Origin: Pseudomonas sp. PDM16
GTDB lineage: Bacteria > Pseudomonadota > Gammaproteobacteria > Pseudomonadales > Pseudomonadaceae
Assembly (NCBI RefSeq): GCF_014851865.1
Contig: NZ_JACVAM010000008.1
Location: forward strand, 124,001-188,000
DNA length: 64,000 nucleotides
Direction: 5' to 3'
Under the pieces are notes generated by a model. That model was not told the origin of the DNA and did not search any database. It saw nothing but the letters and a program-made list of their open reading frames with translations. This document shows, one piece after another, positions 62,807-64,000 of the stretch. Positions within the stretch are counted from its first letter, which is position 1. Each line of letters opens with the position of its first letter. Position numbers and translations under genes: made by a program.

Positions 62807-64000
62807 ATGCACAAACGCCAACTCAACGCCCGCCGTGCGGGCTTTTCCGTCAGCATCCTGGCGCTGGCCATCGCTGCCACACCGCTGTGGGCGGCCGAAG
62901 AGAACGCTACCGAGCACGTCGAGGTAATCGGCCAGGCCGCCAGCATCGACCAGGCACTCAAGGAGCAGCGCCGTTCCGACAGCGTGAAGAGCACCGTGCA
63001 TGCCGATGGCGTGGCCCAACTGCCCGACCAGAACGTCGCCGAAGCCACCCAGCGCCTGCCGGGCGTAGCGGTGGAGCGCGACCAGGGCGAGGGCCGCTTC
63101 GTTAGCGTGCGTGGCCTGGGGCCTGACCTCAACAGCGTCAGCGTCAACGGCACGCTGATCCCTTCGCCGGAGGCGGATCGCCGCGCGGTGGCCCTCGACG
63201 TGCTGCCGTCCGAGCTGGTGCAGTCGCTGTCGGTGGTCAAGACCCTGACCCCGGACATGGACGCCAACTCCCTCGGCGGCACCATCGAGGTGGAGAGCCT
63301 GTCGGCCTTCGACCACAAGGGCCTGTTCTACACCGGCAGCACCGAGGCCAGCTACGACGACAACACCGAGCAGACCAGCCCGAAATTCTCTGGCGCCATC
63401 AGTGACCGCTTCAGCCTCGGCGACGGTGTCGACAACTTCGGCGTGGCCGCCGCGCTCAGCTGGCAGCAGCGCGACTTCGGCTCGGACAACGTCGAGACCG
63501 GCGGCGACTGGGACTTCGAGGACGGCGCCCGGTTGCAGCAATTCGAACAGCGCGACTACGACATCCGCCGTGAACGCAGCGGTTTGGGCCTGAACTTCGA
63601 CTACCGCCCGGATGACTTCTCCAGCTACTACCTGCGCACCCTCTACAGCCGTTACAAGGACACCGAGACCCGTCACGCCGCCGGCGTCGAGTTCGCTGAC
63701 GCCCAGTTGGGCGGCGAGCGCGGCGATGCCGAGGGCTGGCGCGAGCTGAAGGACCGCGAGGAAACCCAGGATATCCAGTCCTACGTGTTCGGCGCCGAGC
63801 ACCTGATTGGCCAGTGGACGCTCAATGGGCAGGTCGGCTACAGCCAGTCGAGCGAAGATACGCCGGGGCACATCGGAGGAGCGTTGTTCGAGGGCAACGA
63901 CGACTTCGCCGATGTCGGCTTCAGCGGCAGCAAGAAGCCACGCCTGCAGATCGGCGACGACTTCTACGACCCGGCCAATTTCAGCCTGAGCGAGGTGGAG
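62807..64000 (+). CDS. TonB-dependent receptor, N-terminal 398 codons (3' end outside window)
   Basis: Outer-membrane active importer. ATG behind GGGGAG. Signal peptide with an Arg-rich start (MHKRQLNARRAGFSVSILA..) ending near WAAEEN; then a plug: HVEVIGQAASIDQALKEQRR, QRLPGVAVERDQGEGRFVSV RG region, DVLPSELVQSLSVVKTLTPDMDANSLGG. These are hallmarks of the TonB-Xanth-Caul (TIGR01782-type) branch. No STN domain, so no FecI signalling. With the Pho box, the cargo is likelier an organophosphate than a siderophore; that is inference. Confidence 0.9.
   Translation, partial: MHKRQLNARRAGFSVSILALAIAATPLWAAEENATEHVEVIGQAASIDQALKEQRRSDSVKSTVHADGVAQLPDQNVAEATQRLPGVAVERDQGEGRFVSVRGLGPDLNSVSVNGTLIPSPEADRRAVALDVLPSELVQSLSVVKTLTPDMDANSLGGTIEVESLSAFDHKGLFYTGSTEASYDDNTEQTSPKFSGAISDRFSLGDGVDNFGVAAALSWQQRDFGSDNVETGGDWDFEDGARLQQFEQRDYDIRRERSGLGLNFDYRPDDFSSYYLRTLYSRYKDTETRHAAGVEFADAQLGGERGDAEGWRELKDREETQDIQSYVFGAEHLIGQWTLNGQVGYSQSSEDTPGHIGGALFEGNDDFADVGFSGSKKPRLQIGDDFYDPANFSLSEVE

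Noticed and set aside
1..64000. tRNA, rRNA, CRISPR, prophage or IS elements
   Set aside because: None seen on reading both strands; no transposase, integrase or regularly spaced repeats found.

Overview
The window is an ordinary, gene-dense, high-GC chromosomal segment of a Pseudomonas-type gammaproteobacterium, most likely the mendocina/oleovorans/pseudoalcaligenes branch. The main evidence is gene order: retS, purD, purH, fis, dusB, a DUF3426 zinc-ribbon gene, prmA, accC, accB, aroQ, dsbD, a ctpL-like chemoreceptor, gcbA, a DUF2333 gene, a NUDIX gene, a SUI1 gene, speA and a DUF2214 gene follow the order I recall for P. aeruginosa PA4856 to PA4838. Gene starts carry clear GGAG-type ribosome sites. 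I see no rRNA, tRNA, CRISPR array, prophage or insertion sequence.

Layout. (1) 1-4.9 kb: an ATP-dependent urea-degrading pair, allophanate hydrolase followed by urea carboxylase (cut by the left edge), behind a well-formed sigma-54 promoter. (2) 5.1-10.5 kb: marC, the retS hybrid kinase and an MHS-family MFS transporter. (3) 10.7-22.2 kb: housekeeping block (purine synthesis, fis/dusB, ribosomal methylation, fatty-acid initiation, shikimate pathway, DsbD), interrupted by three large palindromic intergenic elements. (4) 22.3-30.6 kb: chemoreceptor, GcbA diguanylate cyclase, DUF2333, NUDIX, SUI1 and speA, which has an attenuator-like leader. (5) 30.7-33.6 kb: a MATE exporter / GAF-GGDEF / DUF2214 operon. 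(6) 33.7-41.4 kb: the YfhM-type alpha-2-macroglobulin lipoprotein and PbpC, with a small membrane-protein gene on the opposite strand between them. (7) 41.5-47.1 kb: membrane diguanylate cyclase, small transporter, acetyltransferase, two DUF4136 lipoproteins, CmoM, a MazG-like hydrolase and Ada. (8) 47.2-54.8 kb: a BvgS-like hybrid kinase with a response regulator carrying a degenerate HD-GYP domain, a LysR-controlled reductase locus and a RIO kinase. (9) 54.9-59 kb: a FecI/FecR/TonB-receptor set whose receptor is broken by an in-frame TAA. (10) 59-64 kb: sdaA, an AraC regulator, a degenerate GGDEF protein and a TonB-dependent receptor (cut by the right edge) behind a Pho box.

Themes. Signalling is dense: RetS, GcbA, two further intact diguanylate cyclases, one degenerate GGDEF protein and one degenerate HD-GYP protein all bear on the motile/sessile decision and c-di-GMP. 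Nutrient control is visible in the DNA itself: sigma-54 for urea, a Fur box for the FecI set and a Pho box for the last receptor. I found no convincing wholly new system. The most testable novelties are the speA leader, the palindrome family, the HG-GYP regulator, the YfhM/PbpC-embedded membrane protein and the relic of a second biotin-carboxylase start.
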